Part shown: positions 8,879-17,722 of the stretch, piece by piece | Layout of the letters: each line of letters opens with the position of its first letter | Position numbering within the stretch: the stretch's first letter is position 1 | Assembly: GCA_026392115.1 (NCBI GenBank) | Contig: JAPLCQ010000092.1 | Coordinates: forward strand, 1 to 64,000 | Length of the DNA: 64,000 nt | Direction: 5' to 3' | Source: Armatimonadota bacterium | GTDB taxonomy: Bacteria > Armatimonadota > Chthonomonadetes > Chthonomonadales > CAJBBX01 | Translations under genes and position numbers: made by a program | The notes under the pieces: generated by a model | Database searches by the model: none | Seen by the model: only the letters and a program-made list of their open reading frames with translations | Told to the model about the DNA's origin: nothing

Positions 8879-11425
8879 TCAGCGCCTGCCGTCGGGCGCC
8901 GGCGGCTGCACGCGCACGGTGATAGGCTTGCCCGCTTGGACTGCCAGCGGGAGGCCGGCGGCCAGGGCGGCGCCGTCCAGCGTCGCGGGCTCACGGGAGC
9001 CGATGGTCACGCGGTACTTAGCGCCGGGCGTCACGGTGAACCACTCGGGCCAGTGGTTCAGGCGCGGGTAGTCGTTGGGAAGGCGCATGGCCTTGTGCCG
9101 CTGCGTGTCGAACAGGAGCTTGCCGGACCACTCCTCGCCCGACGTCACCACAACCCGCAGCCCGTTTCCCTCGGCCACGGCTCCACAGCCCAGCGTCGGC
9201 TTCCATGGCAGGCAATAGGCGCCCTGCGAGCAGCGGAGGGCCTCCATCAGCGCGGTGCGGGCGAAGTTGCCGTCGCCGTACCACGCCTCCACGATCCCGC
9301 TCGGCTGCTGGTGCGCCAGGAAGACGGGGACGACGGTCTCCAGCCAGCGCTCGATCACCGGCGACCGGAAGCGCCTGTGCAGCAGGATGGCGCCCTCGAT
9401 GGAGTCGGCGTATGAGTCGGCTCCGCTCCAGGTGAGGTAGGCCGGATTGGCCAGCGCGGCCAGGGCCTTCTCGGCCTCGGCGGTCAGTGCCGCGTTGCCC
9501 GAGGCGTCGCCGTAGGCCGCCACGGCGCAGAGGGCGTAGCCCCATGTGTCGGGCGTGGAGGCCACGCGCACCTTGCCCGTGCTCGCGTCCACCAGGTTCA
9601 CCCAGAGGCCGTCGGCGTTCCGCGCCTTGTCGAGCAGGCGGGCGAACATCAAATCCATGGCGGGCTTGTACTGGCGCGCCTTCTCGGGTCGGGCCGCCTT
9701 CGCCGCGATGTAGGTCTCGGCGAGGCCGAGGATGATCTCGTTGCCGTGGTCGTTCAGGTTGAAGGTGTCGTTGGTGGCTTTGTGGGCTGCGAAGTCCCAC
9801 CGGTAGGCCGGGATGCCGCCGCCGCCGGGGATCACCTCCAGACAGTAGGCGTCGGCGATGCGCAGGGCGCGCTCCAGGTGTTTGGCGTCCCCGGTGAGGA
9901 AGTACATGCGTCCCAGCGTCTGCAGGAGGTCGCCGTTCACCTCTGTGTCCACGGCCGCGATGCGCCCGAACGCCGTCTGCACCGGCGCCTTCTCGTCGAC
10001 GGCGTCCAGCAGCTCCTCCATGCGTTCGGTCCACGGGCCGCGCCCCATCGCCTCCGTCATGGGCATGAGGCCGTCCTTGCAGTACTCGGCCGCGCAGAAG
10101 ATAAGCCGGTTCACGTCAGGTTGCGGGTGGACCCATGTGCCGGTCTTGAAGGAGCGCCAGTCCGGCAGCACGCCCACGCGGTTGGTGACGCGCTGCTCCT
10201 GCTTGAGCATGGCCAGAAGGTCGTCGCGCCGCCCGTGGCCGGTGAAGTGCTCGGTGATGAAGAGGAAGGGCATCAGGTCGGCGCCGTTGTCGCTGGGCGC
10301 CCAGACGGGCTCGTTCACCTGGCGCGGGACCATGCCGAGCTTCGGGTCGCGAACCGCCATCCAGCCGTCCAGCACTCCCACGGCCCCGGCCACGGCGCGC
10401 CGGTAGACGTCGGCCCGGCGCAAGGCTTCCGCCGCGGGCTTGGCCGTCGCCGCCCAGGGCGCGGGCTTGCCGATGGCCCCGTGCAGGCGCGGCCAGAAGT
10501 GGTTGCCCACGAAGACGTGCGGCCCCGGGTGGATGTGCAGCTCCGCCTGCTCCTCGGCGTCGAAGACCTGGTAGACGCGCCGGACCTCCTCGAACGCGGG
10601 CCGCGCGATGGCCACCGGGAAGCCGCCGGGCGCACGCTCCTTCTCGCCGATCTCGCAGACAAGCGGTCGCGGCGCGATGCACCCGAAGATATCGGAGAAG
10701 TCGAAGTGCGTGGACAGGCCGGGGAAGTCGTAGCAGGTGCAATGGCCGTTGCGCATGTTGGCCACGGTGGTGAGCCAGCCCGAGGCGTCCACGGCCTTCA
10801 GGCGCGTGTCCATGGCCCCAACGTACATGGTGGTCTCGCCACCCAGCGAGAGGCCGCAGACGGCCATCCGGCTCTTGTCCGCGTCGGGGCGCGTCTCGGC
10901 GTAATCCAGCGCGCGCATGGCGTCCCAGGTGCGCTCGCCCATGAGGGTCCAGTCCGGGTGCTGCAGGTCGTGCTGGCCCACGTCCGGCGCCACCACCACG
11001 TAGCCCATCTCGGCCAGCGCCTTGCCGTACCAGTAGAGGCTCTGCCCGCGGACGATCTCCTCGCCGGTCCCGCCGTGACCATGGATGGCCAGGACCACCG
11101 GCAGCCTGCCGCGCCGCACCTTGGGCGATGCCACCCAGAGGTGCGCCCGGCGGTCGGGCAGCGACTGGATGGTCACCTCCTCCAGCACGTACGAGCCGTT
11201 GCCGGCCACCTCGCGTCTCAGCACCTGCGGCGCCAGTGGCACGCGGGCCGGCTTGCCGCCGCCCATCATCAAGGCGAAGAGCTTGGCCCGGCAGGAGCGC
11301 TGCCACTTCAGGGCGTCGGGCGCAGTGCGTGCGGAGAAGTGCAGCCGCCTTTCCAGCGGCTCGGGTGCGGCGGAAGCGGCCATGGCAACAGTGGAGACGA
11401 GCAGCGCGAGGAGGGCGAAACGCAT
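8879..11425 (-). CDS. Secreted alpha/beta-hydrolase (acetyl-xylan-esterase-like) fused to a helical glycosidase-like domain
   Basis: 848 aa with signal peptide MRFALLALLVSTVAMAASA. Residues about 35-320 are an alpha/beta hydrolase: oxyanion strand LAIHGHGGTGEE, nucleophile Ser193 in VCGLSLGGE, and a His in HIHPGPHVF (about 299-303). Residues about 330-760 are mostly alpha-helical, with LYGDGNF/WAPSDNGAD-type patterns suggesting an (alpha/alpha) barrel as in unsaturated glucuronyl hydrolases or six-hairpin glycosidases; that assignment is tentative. The role is probably deacetylation or de-esterification of polysaccharides, perhaps coupled to hydrolysis. AAGGAG lies 10 nt before the ATG. It is divergent from the gene at 11641. 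Confidence 0.8.
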   Translation of the reverse strand: MRFALLALLVSTVAMAASAAPEPLERRLHFSARTAPDALKWQRSCRAKLFALMMGGGKPARVPLAPQVLRREVAGNGSYVLEEVTIQSLPDRRAHLWVASPKVRRGRLPVVLAIHGHGGTGEEIVRGQSLYWYGKALAEMGYVVVAPDVGQHDLQHPDWTLMGERTWDAMRALDYAETRPDADKSRMAVCGLSLGGETTMYVGAMDTRLKAVDASGWLTTVANMRNGHCTCYDFPGLSTHFDFSDIFGCIAPRPLVCEIGEKERAPGGFPVAIARPAFEEVRRVYQVFDAEEQAELHIHPGPHVFVGNHFWPRLHGAIGKPAPWAATAKPAAEALRRADVYRRAVAGAVGVLDGWMAVRDPKLGMVPRQVNEPVWAPSDNGADLMPFLFITEHFTGHGRRDDLLAMLKQEQRVTNRVGVLPDWRSFKTGTWVHPQPDVNRLIFCAAEYCKDGLMPMTEAMGRGPWTERMEELLDAVDEKAPVQTAFGRIAAVDTEVNGDLLQTLGRMYFLTGDAKHLERALRIADAYCLEVIPGGGGIPAYRWDFAAHKATNDTFNLNDHGNEIILGLAETYIAAKAARPEKARQYKPAMDLMFARLLDKARNADGLWVNLVDASTGKVRVASTPDTWGYALCAVAAYGDASGNAALTAEAEKALAALANPAYLTWSGADSYADSIEGAILLHRRFRSPVIERWLETVVPVFLAHQQPSGIVEAWYGDGNFARTALMEALRCSQGAYCLPWKPTLGCGAVAEGNGLRVVVTSGEEWSGKLLFDTQRHKAMRLPNDYPRLNHWPEWFTVTPGAKYRVTIGSREPATLDGAALAAGLPLAVQAGKPITVRVQPPAPDGRR

Positions 11426-11640
11426 GGCGACATGGCTCCTTATGTGGGAAGTGCGCCTGGATTCGGCTCGGCGGGGGCGGACTCCTGAGCGGGCTATGCG
11501 ACTGGTCGATCTGATACCATGTGGCTGACCCGCCTGATTGTACCGTGCGTGGGGCGCGACCGTCTGCTGCGGGTTCGCCGCTGAAACCAGTACACTTCTG
11601 GCCGGGTAGTCGGTCTGTACACCCCAAGGAGGATCGTGCG

Positions 11641-12555
11641 ATGAGGCGACTGATGGCTCTTCCGGCCCTGCTCCTGGCGTTCGCGCCCGCCTGCCTGTTC
11701 GCGCAGGCCGAGGCCAAGGCCCCCGACCGCTCCACCCCCGAAGCCGCGGTGCGCAGCTTCGTCGATGCGTTCAACCGGTTCGACCTGGACGCGCTGGTGG
11801 CCTGCGTGGCCGGCGCCAAGAAGAACGCCATGCTCGAGGAGATGGGCAAGAACACCGAGGGCAAGCCCGAGCTCGTGGTCTCGGCGATCGAGGTGAAGGC
11901 CGACGGTGACAACGCCACCGCCAAGGTGAAGCTGGACCCCGAGAAGCTCAAGGCTCTCGGCGGCGCCAAGTTCGTGGCCGAGGAGACCGTGAAGCTCAAA
12001 CGCACCGGCGGGGCCTGGCAGATCGTGCCCATGGAGCTGGCCGAGTTGATGAAGTTCGTGGGGCAGTCCGCCGACTCGCAGCAGGCTTTTCCGGTGCTGA
12101 CGATGATGGCATCCATGTTCGTCCGCTTCGAGGAGATGATGGCCCAGGGAGCCGCTGAGGCCCGCGCCGGCGCCGCGACCACCGGCAAGCCGGACTGCAT
12201 GTCCAACGTGAAGCAGCTCTGCCTCGCCGGCATGATGTGCGCCGCGGACTTCAACGATCTCTACGCCTTCTCACCGGCCAACCTGAAGGCGCGGCTCATG
12301 CCCTACAGCCGCAACGCCAGAATCTTCGCCTGCCCGAACGCCAAAGGGGCTGCGGCGGCCTACGCCATGAACCCGGCCGTCTCGGCAAAGAAGGTGAGCA
12401 AGATCGTCCACCCCGAGCGGCTCGTCCTCTTCTACGAAGGCGCCGGGGGCAAGCTGGCATACCGCCACAAGGGCACGGCCACGGTCGGCTTCTGCGACGG
12501 GCACGTCGAGCAGGTGACGCCCAAACGCGCCGCGTCGATCCGCTGGAAGCCCTGA
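11641..12555 (+). CDS. Secreted NTF2-like protein with C-terminal H-X9-DG domain
   Basis: 304 aa. The ATG at 11641 has a strong AAGGAGG about 10 nt upstream and gives a signal peptide (RLMALPALLLAFAPACLFAQ); the longer track ORF lacks such support. The N-terminal half (PEAAVRSFVDAFNRFDLDAL) looks like an NTF2/DUF4440-type cone fold. The C-terminal part from SNVKQLCLAGMMCAADFND to HKGTATVGFCDGH carries an exact H-X9-DG motif, as in DUF1559-type pseudopilins of Armatimonadota and Planctomycetota. The prepilin cleavage and GFTLIE-like segment is missing, so it is unlikely to assemble as a pilin. Function unknown. Confidence 0.72.
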   Translation: MRRLMALPALLLAFAPACLFAQAEAKAPDRSTPEAAVRSFVDAFNRFDLDALVACVAGAKKNAMLEEMGKNTEGKPELVVSAIEVKADGDNATAKVKLDPEKLKALGGAKFVAEETVKLKRTGGAWQIVPMELAELMKFVGQSADSQQAFPVLTMMASMFVRFEEMMAQGAAEARAGAATTGKPDCMSNVKQLCLAGMMCAADFNDLYAFSPANLKARLMPYSRNARIFACPNAKGAAAAYAMNPAVSAKKVSKIVHPERLVLFYEGAGGKLAYRHKGTATVGFCDGHVEQVTPKRAASIRWKP

Positions 12556-12637
12556 GGCCGCACGCAGGCAGGATTCCGCCCCGCCCGTCGCCAATAGACC
12601 CGCGGCGCCTGCGACCACGGCGCGGCGAGGTGACACC

Positions 12638-14038
12638 ATGGCGGAGCAGGCGGGGCGGTTCAGCAGGCGTGCGGTGTTGGCGGGCGCATTGGGCGCCGCG
12701 GCGGCGCCGCGGGGGATCAGCATGGTAGACGAGCCGCGCCTGCCCGTGCCGACGCCGGAGCAGCTTGCCTGGCAAGAGGCCGAGCTGAGCATGTTCTTCC
12801 ATTTCGGGGTGAACACGTTCACCGACCGCGAGTGGGGCGAGGGAACCGAGGACCCGGCCATCTTCAACCCCGAGCGGTTCGACGCCGAGCAGTGGGTCGA
12901 TGCCGCCAAGCAGGCGGGCTTCAAGTACCTGATCCTCACCGCCAAGCACCACGACGGCTTCTGCCTCTGGCCCAGCCGCCACACGAAGCACTCCGTGGCG
13001 GCCAGTCCCTGGCGCGGCGGAAAGGGCGATGTGCTGGGCGACTTCGCCAGGGCCGTCCACGCGGCCAAGCTGAAGCTCGGCATCTACATCTCGCCCTGGG
13101 ACCGCCACGAGCCCTGCTACGGCGACTCGCCCGCCTACAACAAGCACTTCGTCGCCCAGCTCGACGAGGTGCTCACTCGCTACGGCGAGGTGGGCGAGGT
13201 CTGGTTCGACGGAGCCTGCGGCGAAGGCCCCAACGGCAAGCGGCAGGAGTACGCGTGGGACGACTTCTACGCCACCGTCCGCAAGCGGCAGCCCAAGGCT
13301 CTCATCGCCATCTCCGGTCCCGACGTCCGCTGGGTGGGCAACGAGGACGGCTACGCACGAGAGACAGAGTGGTCCATCCAGCCCGCGCCAAACGGCGCTC
13401 GTGCGGTAGTCGACGGCAAGGCCTGGTGGCCCGCCGAGTGCGACGTCTCCATCCGTCCGGGCTGGTTCTGGCATCCCACCGAAGACGCCCGCGTGAAGCC
13501 TCTGGACCACCTGCTCGATATCTACTTCCGCTCCGTCGGCCGCAACAGCATGCTCCTTCTCAACGTGCCGCCCAATCGGCACGGACTGCTGGCCGACCCC
13601 GACGTGGCGCGGCTGGCGGAGTTCGGCGCGTCGGTCCGGCGCATGTTCGGCCAGGATCTGGCGCGGGGCAAGCGGGTGACCTCCTCGTCGGGCAACGGCG
13701 GCGCGCTGACGGACGGGCGGCCCGCCACGCACTGGTCTGTCCCGAGCGGCCTGCCGGCAAGCGCGGAGGTCGATCTGGGCGCCCCGGTCACCTTCGACGT
13801 CGTCTGCACGCGGGAGCAGATCTCCCGGAGCCAGCGGGTTGAGGCCTATCGCGTGGACGCCCGCGTGGATGGCGAGTGGCGCACCCTCGTGCAGGGGTCC
13901 ACTATCGGTCGCAAGAAGCTGGACCGCATGAAGCCCGTGACCGCGGACCGCGTCCGCTTGACGCTGGAGAAGGCCCTGGCGCCGCCCATGGTGACCGCCC
14001 TCAGCCTCTACCGCACCGGCGCGCCCGGCACGGAGTAG
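12638..14038 (+). CDS. Alpha-L-fucosidase, GH29 family
   Basis: 466 aa with a Tat-type leader (FSRRAVLAGALGAAAAP). The GH29 barrel shows MFFHFGVNTF (52-61), LTAKHHDGFCLWPS (100-113) and the nucleophile block VWFDGACGEG with Asp191. The acid/base residue is not certain; a Glu in ETEWSIQ or PAECDVS is likely. The C-terminal about 110 residues (VTSSSGNGGALTDGRPATHW) look like an F5/8 type C carbohydrate-binding domain. It should cleave terminal alpha-L-fucose in the periplasm or outside. GAGGTGA precedes the ATG. The gene runs into mntP with only 4 nt between, and lies 82 nt after the H-X9-DG gene. Confidence 0.93.
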   Translation: MAEQAGRFSRRAVLAGALGAAAAPRGISMVDEPRLPVPTPEQLAWQEAELSMFFHFGVNTFTDREWGEGTEDPAIFNPERFDAEQWVDAAKQAGFKYLILTAKHHDGFCLWPSRHTKHSVAASPWRGGKGDVLGDFARAVHAAKLKLGIYISPWDRHEPCYGDSPAYNKHFVAQLDEVLTRYGEVGEVWFDGACGEGPNGKRQEYAWDDFYATVRKRQPKALIAISGPDVRWVGNEDGYARETEWSIQPAPNGARAVVDGKAWWPAECDVSIRPGWFWHPTEDARVKPLDHLLDIYFRSVGRNSMLLLNVPPNRHGLLADPDVARLAEFGASVRRMFGQDLARGKRVTSSSGNGGALTDGRPATHWSVPSGLPASAEVDLGAPVTFDVVCTREQISRSQRVEAYRVDARVDGEWRTLVQGSTIGRKKLDRMKPVTADRVRLTLEKALAPPMVTALSLYRTGAPGTE

Positions 14039-14042
14039 CCGA

Positions 14043-14609
14043 TTGAGCCTGGCTGAACTACTTCTGATCGCGCTCGGCTTGGCCATGGACGCGTTCGCCG
14101 TCGCAGTGGCCAGCAGCGTGACGCTGGGTAAGGCCTCGCCGCGCCAGGTCTTCCGCCTATCGTTCCACTTCGGCCTCTTCCAGGCCATGATGCCCGTCCT
14201 GGGGTGGCTCGCGGGCCTCTCCGTGCGGGACTCCATGCAGGCCTGGGACCACTGGGTGGCGTTTGGCCTCCTCGGCGCCATCGGCGGCCGCGCCTGCTGG
14301 GCGGCGCTTCACGGCGACGAGGAGGAGGAGCGCAAAGCCTCCGATCCCACCCGCGGCGCCTCGCTGGTCTCGCTCTCCATAGCCACAAGCATCGATGCCC
14401 TCGCCGTCGGTGTCAGCTTCTCCATGCTCCGCGTGGTCGTCTGGCAGGCGTCGGCCGTGATCGGCGTCGTTGCGGGCGCCATGACGGTCCTCGGCATGGC
14501 CCTGGGCGCTCGCCTGGGCGCCCGGTTCGGCTCTCGCATGGAGCTGGTAGGGGGTCTGGTGCTCATCGGCATCGGCCTCAAGATCCTCGGGGATCACCTG
14601 CTCCGTTAG
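14043..14609 (+). CDS. mntP: Putative manganese efflux pump MntP
   Basis: 188 aa, the usual MntP length, starting with TTG at 14043, 4 nt after the fucosidase stop. Six hydrophobic segments are visible, with the two internal repeats of the family: GLAMDAFAVAVASS near the N-terminus and SIATSIDALAVGVSF in the second half. The conserved Asp residues in these motifs bind the metal. It exports Mn2+ across the inner membrane. There is no room for a yybP-ykoY-type manganese riboswitch directly upstream, so expression is probably coupled to the fucosidase gene. The link between the two is unexplained. Confidence 0.9.
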   Translation: MSLAELLLIALGLAMDAFAVAVASSVTLGKASPRQVFRLSFHFGLFQAMMPVLGWLAGLSVRDSMQAWDHWVAFGLLGAIGGRACWAALHGDEEEERKASDPTRGASLVSLSIATSIDALAVGVSFSMLRVVVWQASAVIGVVAGAMTVLGMALGARLGARFGSRMELVGGLVLIGIGLKILGDHLLR

Positions 14610-14788
14610 CGCTTCGTTATTCCTGCCCCTTTTTGCCTCCTATCCATTCCGCTCGGTTCGGCTCCACCGGTATCATCGTCCCGCCAAGCCCTCTCTACTT
14701 GGCACTGAGGTGCTTCGGAGCGCAAGGCCGGCCCGATGCGGCAGGGCGGGTCCATTCCGAGACCCCGCTCCGAGCGAAAGGGATTACC

Positions 14789-16576
14789 ATGGGAAGAACC
14801 GCCAGACTGCTGAGCACGGCAGCTCTTATTGCATCGGCATTTGCTCTCTGCGCCGCTACGGCGTATGCCGACCAGTACATCATCCGCCTTCGCGCCGGCA
14901 ACGACGTGTACGGCTTCGCACAGAAGGCCCGTTGGCAGATGGGCGCGGCGACCGCCACCGCCCGACCCGGCCTGGGCGCCGTCGTCGTCACGATGCCCTC
15001 CGGCCGGGTCGGCGGCTTCGTGAAGCTGCTCGCCGCCCGCACCGATGTCGCGTACATCGAGCGCGACCTGCCCATGACGGCTCTATCCACGCCCAACGAC
15101 CCTTACTTCGGCAATGAGTACGCCCACTCCAAGGCCCAGACCCCGGCCGCGTGGGACCTCTGGAAGCCCAACGCCTCGGTCACCGTGGCGGTGATCGACA
15201 CCGGCATCGACAGCACCCATCCCGACCTGGTCAACAAGATGGTGCGCAATGCCCAGGGCGCGGTGGACGGCTACAACGCGCTGACCCTCACCGCCGGTTC
15301 GGCACTGGACGACCACGGCCACGGCACGCACTGCGCCGGCATCGCCGCCGCACAGATCAACAACGGCTCCGGCGTCGCGGGCGTCTCCGGTTGGACCGGC
15401 TCCGCCGCCCAGACCGACGTGGGCACCAAGATCCTCCCCGTGAAGTGCCTCGACGCCACAGGCTCCGGCACCTCCAGCAGCGTGGCGGACGGCATCGTCT
15501 GGGCCGCCGACCGCGGCGCCCGCATCCTGAGCCTCAGCGTCGGCGGCGGAAGCACGCAGACCCTGGCCGACGCCGTCACCTACGCTTGGTCCAAGGGATG
15601 CCTCGTGGTGGCTGCGGCAGGCAACAGCGCCAGCTCCGTCCGCCAGTACCCGTCCGGCTATCCCGAGTCGCTTGCCGTTGCCGCAACGACCAGCACGGAC
15701 ACGCTGGCATCCTACACCAACTACGGCTCCTGGGTGCAGACCGCCGCTCCCGGCGATGCCATCCTCTCCACGCTGCCCACCTATGCCACCACGGTCGGCG
15801 TGACCGGGTACGGCACCATGTCCGGCACCTCCATGGCCACGCCGTTCGTAGCCGGTGAAGCGGCGCTCCTCCTCTCGTTCAACCCGAGCCTGACGAACGC
15901 GCAGTTGAAGAACCTGATCGTCAGCAACGTTGACGCCTACGTCCCCTATCAGTCCCGCACCCTGGCCACCGGCGCGGGCCGCGTCAACGTGCTCAAGGCC
16001 ATGGTGGCCGCGGGCGCGGCGCAGTCCGTGCCGGGCGCTCCGGGCAGCCTCGCCGCCGCGGCGGGCTCGGGACAGGTGACCCTCTCCTGGACCTCCGCGG
16101 CCAATGCGCTCACCTACAACGTGAAGCGATCCACGACTGCGGGCGGTCCCTACACGGTGCTCGCTTCCGGCGGCGTCAGCCTCGGCTACACGGACAAGAG
16201 CGTCGTCGGCGGCACGACCTACTACTATGTGGTCTCCGCCACCAACGCCGCCGGCGAAGGCGCCGACTCCAACGAAGCAAGCGCCAAGCCTACGGTGGTC
16301 CTTCCTGCCGCGCCCACTTCCGTCAAGGCGACCGCCGGCAAAGCCAGCGTCGGCCTGACGTGGACGCAGTCCGCGGCCACCGGCGTCACCGGCAACAAGG
16401 TGTACCGATCCACCACCAGCGGCGGCCCCTACACGCTGGCCGCAACGCTGGGCAAGTCAACCTCGACCACCATCAGCGGTCTCACCAAGGGTGTGAAGTA
16501 CTATTTCCGGGTAACCGCGCTGGTGGGCACGGTGGAGAGCGCCTACTCCGCCGAAGTGTCCGCAACGCCCAAGTAG
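14789..16576 (+). CDS. Secreted subtilisin-like serine protease (S8) with two FN3 domains
   Basis: 595 aa from the ATG at 14789; the track ORF extends upstream into mntP. The order is signal peptide (1-27), a short inhibitor-like prodomain (about 28-95) and the peptidase. Catalytic residues are Asp137 (AVIDTGID), His178 (DDHGHGTHCAG), oxyanion Asn279 (AAAGNSA) and Ser348 (SGTSMATPF). Two fibronectin type III domains follow (about 415-505 and 508-595; PGSLAAAAGSGQVTLSW and TSVKATAGKASVGLTW), a layout common in extracellular proteases. GAAAGGG precedes the start. The 179 nt between mntP and this gene hold no recognisable gene. Confidence 0.93.
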   Translation: MGRTARLLSTAALIASAFALCAATAYADQYIIRLRAGNDVYGFAQKARWQMGAATATARPGLGAVVVTMPSGRVGGFVKLLAARTDVAYIERDLPMTALSTPNDPYFGNEYAHSKAQTPAAWDLWKPNASVTVAVIDTGIDSTHPDLVNKMVRNAQGAVDGYNALTLTAGSALDDHGHGTHCAGIAAAQINNGSGVAGVSGWTGSAAQTDVGTKILPVKCLDATGSGTSSSVADGIVWAADRGARILSLSVGGGSTQTLADAVTYAWSKGCLVVAAAGNSASSVRQYPSGYPESLAVAATTSTDTLASYTNYGSWVQTAAPGDAILSTLPTYATTVGVTGYGTMSGTSMATPFVAGEAALLLSFNPSLTNAQLKNLIVSNVDAYVPYQSRTLATGAGRVNVLKAMVAAGAAQSVPGAPGSLAAAAGSGQVTLSWTSAANALTYNVKRSTTAGGPYTVLASGGVSLGYTDKSVVGGTTYYYVVSATNAAGEGADSNEASAKPTVVLPAAPTSVKATAGKASVGLTWTQSAATGVTGNKVYRSTTSGGPYTLAATLGKSTSTTISGLTKGVKYYFRVTALVGTVESAYSAEVSATPK

Positions 16577-16654
16577 CGCCCAGGGCATCTCGGCTTGCGG
16601 CGGCCCGGTTCACCGATGGGGTGGACCGGGCCGTCGTGCTTGTGGGAGGGGGAA

Positions 16655-17719
16655 ATGGTGATGATGCTGGCCTTGGCCGTGCTGGCCGCTCTGCCGGGGA
16701 TGTCCGCCGCCGCGCCGCGCGTCGAGAAGGTGGAGAACGGCGGGCTGCTCTTTGCCGACAACCAGGCCGGCATCAGCGGCGTCGATTGCGGCTACTCCCT
16801 GCCCATCGGTCGCCGGACGCTCTGGGTCTTCGGCGATGTCTTCCTGCTCCACCCCACGGACCCGGCCAAGCCCTACGTGGGCGGCGTGAGCAACTGCGGC
16901 CTCCTCACGGGCCGCGGGCCGGGAACGGCTCCGCTGGCCGGGTACACGGTCCTCACGGACCCCGCCACGGGCCTGGCGCGTCCGCTCCTTCCGAACCGGC
17001 CCGATGAGGACAACCGCGTCCGCTTCTGGCTCTTCGGCGCGCACCACGACGACGGCGCGCATCGCCTCTACCAGTTCTACGCCCGTATCCGCACGCATGG
17101 CCCGGGCCCCTTCGACTTCGCCGCCGAGGGCCACGGCCTCGCCCGCGCCTCGACCGTCAACCCCGAGGCGCTGACGCTGGAGCGCATCCCCGCCGCCGGC
17201 TCCGATCTGTGGTGGCCCGCCACGGGCCCTCTCTACGGCGCGGCGGTTGCCAGGCAGGGGGAGATGCTCTACGTCTACGGCGTCGATGACCGGGCGCCCG
17301 GCAAGCCCGGCGTGGTGGCCCGTGTGCCGGCGGCCTCCATCGCGGATCGATCGGCCTACCGCTACCGGGGAGCCGACGGTGCCTGGCAGGCCGACCCCTC
17401 GGCTGCCGCGGCCGTGGAGGGACTCGGCGGCTTCAGCGAGCTCACGGTGGCCTACAACGACTATCTGGGCGGTTGGCTGGCCGTCCACTCCGTGGGCATC
17501 GACCAGAAGGTGCGCCTCTGCCTGGCCCCGCAGCCCTGGGGGCCGTTCAAGACGCTGGCCGAGATAGGCGCGCCGCATCGGGCGTTCGAGAAGGCCTTCT
17601 GCTACGCCGGCAAGGAGCATCCCGAGATGCGCGAGCAGGGCGGCAAGGTGATCTACATCACCTATGTCGACGGTCAGCGCTACTGGCTGCAGCTGCTCAA
17701 GGTGACGCTGGCCAGGTAG
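16655..17719 (+). CDS. Secreted DUF4185-like beta-propeller protein
   Basis: 354 aa from the ATG at 16655 behind GGGAGGGGG; an ATG 6 nt downstream is an alternative. A signal peptide (MVMMLALAVLAALPGMSAAA) is followed by repeated propeller-like strands. The signature TLWVFGDVFLLHP with GVSNCGLLTGRG resembles DUF4185 and distant GH43-like five-bladed propellers, and FSELTVAYNDYLGGWLAVHS is typical of the last blades. It may bind or cut glycans, but no catalytic residues can be named. It follows the subtilase by 78 nt and converges on the six-hairpin gene with 3 nt between the stops. Confidence 0.65.
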   Translation: MVMMLALAVLAALPGMSAAAPRVEKVENGGLLFADNQAGISGVDCGYSLPIGRRTLWVFGDVFLLHPTDPAKPYVGGVSNCGLLTGRGPGTAPLAGYTVLTDPATGLARPLLPNRPDEDNRVRFWLFGAHHDDGAHRLYQFYARIRTHGPGPFDFAAEGHGLARASTVNPEALTLERIPAAGSDLWWPATGPLYGAAVARQGEMLYVYGVDDRAPGKPGVVARVPAASIADRSAYRYRGADGAWQADPSAAAAVEGLGGFSELTVAYNDYLGGWLAVHSVGIDQKVRLCLAPQPWGPFKTLAEIGAPHRAFEKAFCYAGKEHPEMREQGGKVIYITYVDGQRYWLQLLKVTLAR

Positions 17720-17722
17720 CCC

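Noticed and set aside
14610-14788. Weak likeness to a c-di-GMP-I riboswitch before the subtilase gene
   Set aside because: Only a GCGCAAGGCC-like patch fits; the conserved core and pairing elements could not be found.
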